Assembly: GCA_934667865.1 (NCBI GenBank)
Contig: CAKUMR010000071.1
Location: 1-6,286, forward strand
Length of the DNA stretch: 6,286 bases
Direction of reading: 5' to 3'
Source: an uncultured Oscillospiraceae bacterium
GTDB lineage: Bacteria; Bacillota_A; Clostridia; Oscillospirales; Oscillospiraceae
Shown: one piece after another, positions 5,170-6,286 of the stretch
How the letters are laid out: each line of letters begins with the position of its first letter
Numbering within the stretch: position 1 is the stretch's first letter
Translations under genes and position numbers: made by a program
The notes under the pieces: generated by a model
The model's input: only the letters and a program-made list of their open reading frames with translations
Told to the model about the DNA's origin: nothing
Databases searched by the model: none

Positions 5170-6286
5170 ACAGATATTTCGTTGCCAGATGCAGAATTTC
5201 TTCCTGTGTGGTATTGGCGGCCTCAACGATGCCTGCCATGCGGTGATTGCTCATCATCAGAATGCGGTCGGCAAGGCCGAGCAGCTCCGGCATTTCCGAA
5301 GAAACGAAAATAATCGTCTTTCCTTTCTTCGCAAGGTCGATCATGAGCTGGTAAATTTCATATTTTGCGCCAACGTCAATGCCGCGCGTCGGCTCGTCCA
5401 GCAGGAGCACCTGCGGCTCGTTGAGCAGACATCTTCCAAGCAGAACCTTCTGCTGATTGCCGCCGGAAAGATTGCTGATGAGCGTTTTCATGGAGGGCGT
5501 TTTGACGTTCATTGCCTCTATCGCCCATTTGGTGTTTTTCTTGACCTTTGCGGGCGAGACAAAGCGCAGACGGTTGAGATTGCTTTTCAGACTGGAAGCA
5601 ACGGTGTTCCAGCGGATGTCCATCTGCGGGAAAATGCCGGTTTCACGCCGCTCCTCCGTCAAGAGCACAACACCGTGCTCCATTGTATCGCGCAAGGTGT
5701 GAAGCTGACGGCCGTTGAGCGTCACGGTGCCGCCGGCGCGTTTGCGCAGACCCAGAATTCCTTCCAGCACCTCTGTGCGTCCGGCGCCGACCAGTCCGCC
5801 GATGCCAAGGATTTCACCTGCGCGAATCTCGAAGGAAACGTCGGAAATCTGCGGCGCATGCAGCGTGGAGAGCTCCTCGACCTTTAGAATGACGTCGCCA
5901 TGGTCTACGATTTTTTCCGGGAAGCGCTGGTTCATCTCACGATTGACCATCAGCTTGATCAGATCCGCAGTGGTCAGCTCCGAGGCGTCGCGCGTCGCGA
6001 CCCATTTGCCGTCGCGCAGAACGGTCACCCGGTCGGAGATGGTCAGAACCTCGTCCATTTTGTGAGAAATATATATGATGCCGCGGCCTTCTTCTTTCAA
6101 GCGGCGAATGATCGAAAACAGGGCTTCGGTTTCGTTTTCCGTTAGAGAGGATGTCGGCTCATCCAGCACGATAATCCTTGCGTCATAGGAAACGGCTTTG
6201 ACAATATCAATCATCTGTTTCAGAGAAACGGAAAGCTGACTGATCGGTTTGCGCGGGTCTGCATCAATGTGAAAGCTCTGTAAAAG
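5168..6286 (-). CDS. mglA: Sugar ABC transporter ATP-binding protein, MglA type (5' end cut by window edge)
   Basis: The frame is open from the right edge, giving 372 residues; MglA/RbsA proteins are about 500 aa, so roughly 130 N-terminal residues with the first Walker A are missing. These proteins carry two fused nucleotide-binding domains that power sugar import. Counting from the edge, domain 1 shows the degenerate signature LSVSLKQ (18-24), Walker B LDEPTSS (41-47) and switch His75. Domain 2 shows the degenerate Walker A GLVGAGRTE (164-172, Arg in place of Lys), signature LSGGNQQ (273-279), Walker B LLLDEPTRG (294-302) and Ser330 in place of the switch His. This asymmetry is normal for the family. 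The C-terminus, VSSEMPELLG and TTQEEILHLA, resembles E. coli MglA more than RbsA. Internal Met codons such as that at 6214 are not the start, because the frame continues upstream with family sequence. The binding-protein gene (mglB-like) would be expected beyond the right edge. Confidence 0.94.
   Translation of the reverse strand, partial: LLQSFHIDADPRKPISQLSVSLKQMIDIVKAVSYDARIIVLDEPTSSLTENETEALFSIIRRLKEEGRGIIYISHKMDEVLTISDRVTVLRDGKWVATRDASELTTADLIKLMVNREMNQRFPEKIVDHGDVILKVEELSTLHAPQISDVSFEIRAGEILGIGGLVGAGRTEVLEGILGLRKRAGGTVTLNGRQLHTLRDTMEHGVVLLTEERRETGIFPQMDIRWNTVASSLKSNLNRLRFVSPAKVKKNTKWAIEAMNVKTPSMKTLISNLSGGNQQKVLLGRCLLNEPQVLLLDEPTRGIDVGAKYEIYQLMIDLAKKGKTIIFVSSEMPELLGLADRILMMSNHRMAGIVEAANTTQEEILHLATKYL

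Noticed and set aside
4759..5313. Plus-strand open frame opposite the cupin gene and the ATPase end
   Set aside because: It is antisense to two genes with intact motifs and has no domain signal of its own.

Overview
The window is one stretch of a single minus-strand operon. Seven genes are transcribed from the right edge toward the left edge, and the gaps between them are only about 10-30 bases. Nearly every base is coding. Both ends are cut: the right edge removes the N-terminus of the first visible gene and the left edge removes the C-terminus of the last. I see no promoter, terminator, RNA gene, mobile element or CRISPR array.

In transcription order the genes are: (1) an MglA-type sugar ABC transporter ATPase, partial (6286-5168); (2) a small single-domain cupin (5154-4753); (3) an MglC-type sugar ABC permease (4722-3682); (4) a zinc-dependent medium-chain dehydrogenase of 342 aa (3659-2631); (5) a second zinc-dependent medium-chain dehydrogenase of 361 aa (2611-1526); (6) a 3-hydroxyacyl-CoA-dehydrogenase-family oxidoreductase of 315 aa (1512-565); (7) a beta-propeller lactonase of the YbhE/Pgl type, partial (554-1). 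Most starts are set by strong AGGAGG-like ribosome binding sites, several of which overlap the upstream stop codon. Two starts are non-ATG (GTG at 2611, TTG at 5154).

The gene set reads as uptake of a sugar or related polyhydroxy compound followed by several oxidations. Three dehydrogenases, a lactonase and a cupin are consistent with a non-phosphorylative oxidative route (aldose or polyol to lactone to aldonate to keto-acid). The order of steps and the substrate are inference, because the substrate-binding protein and any aldolase, dehydratase or kinase lie outside the window.

The organism is probably an anaerobic Gram-positive bacterium of the Clostridia, perhaps a gut member. The basis is the strong AGGAGG sites, tightly packed operon, moderately high GC (mid-50s per cent by eye) and Mgl-type sugar transporter. 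This is a soft inference and no genus can be named.
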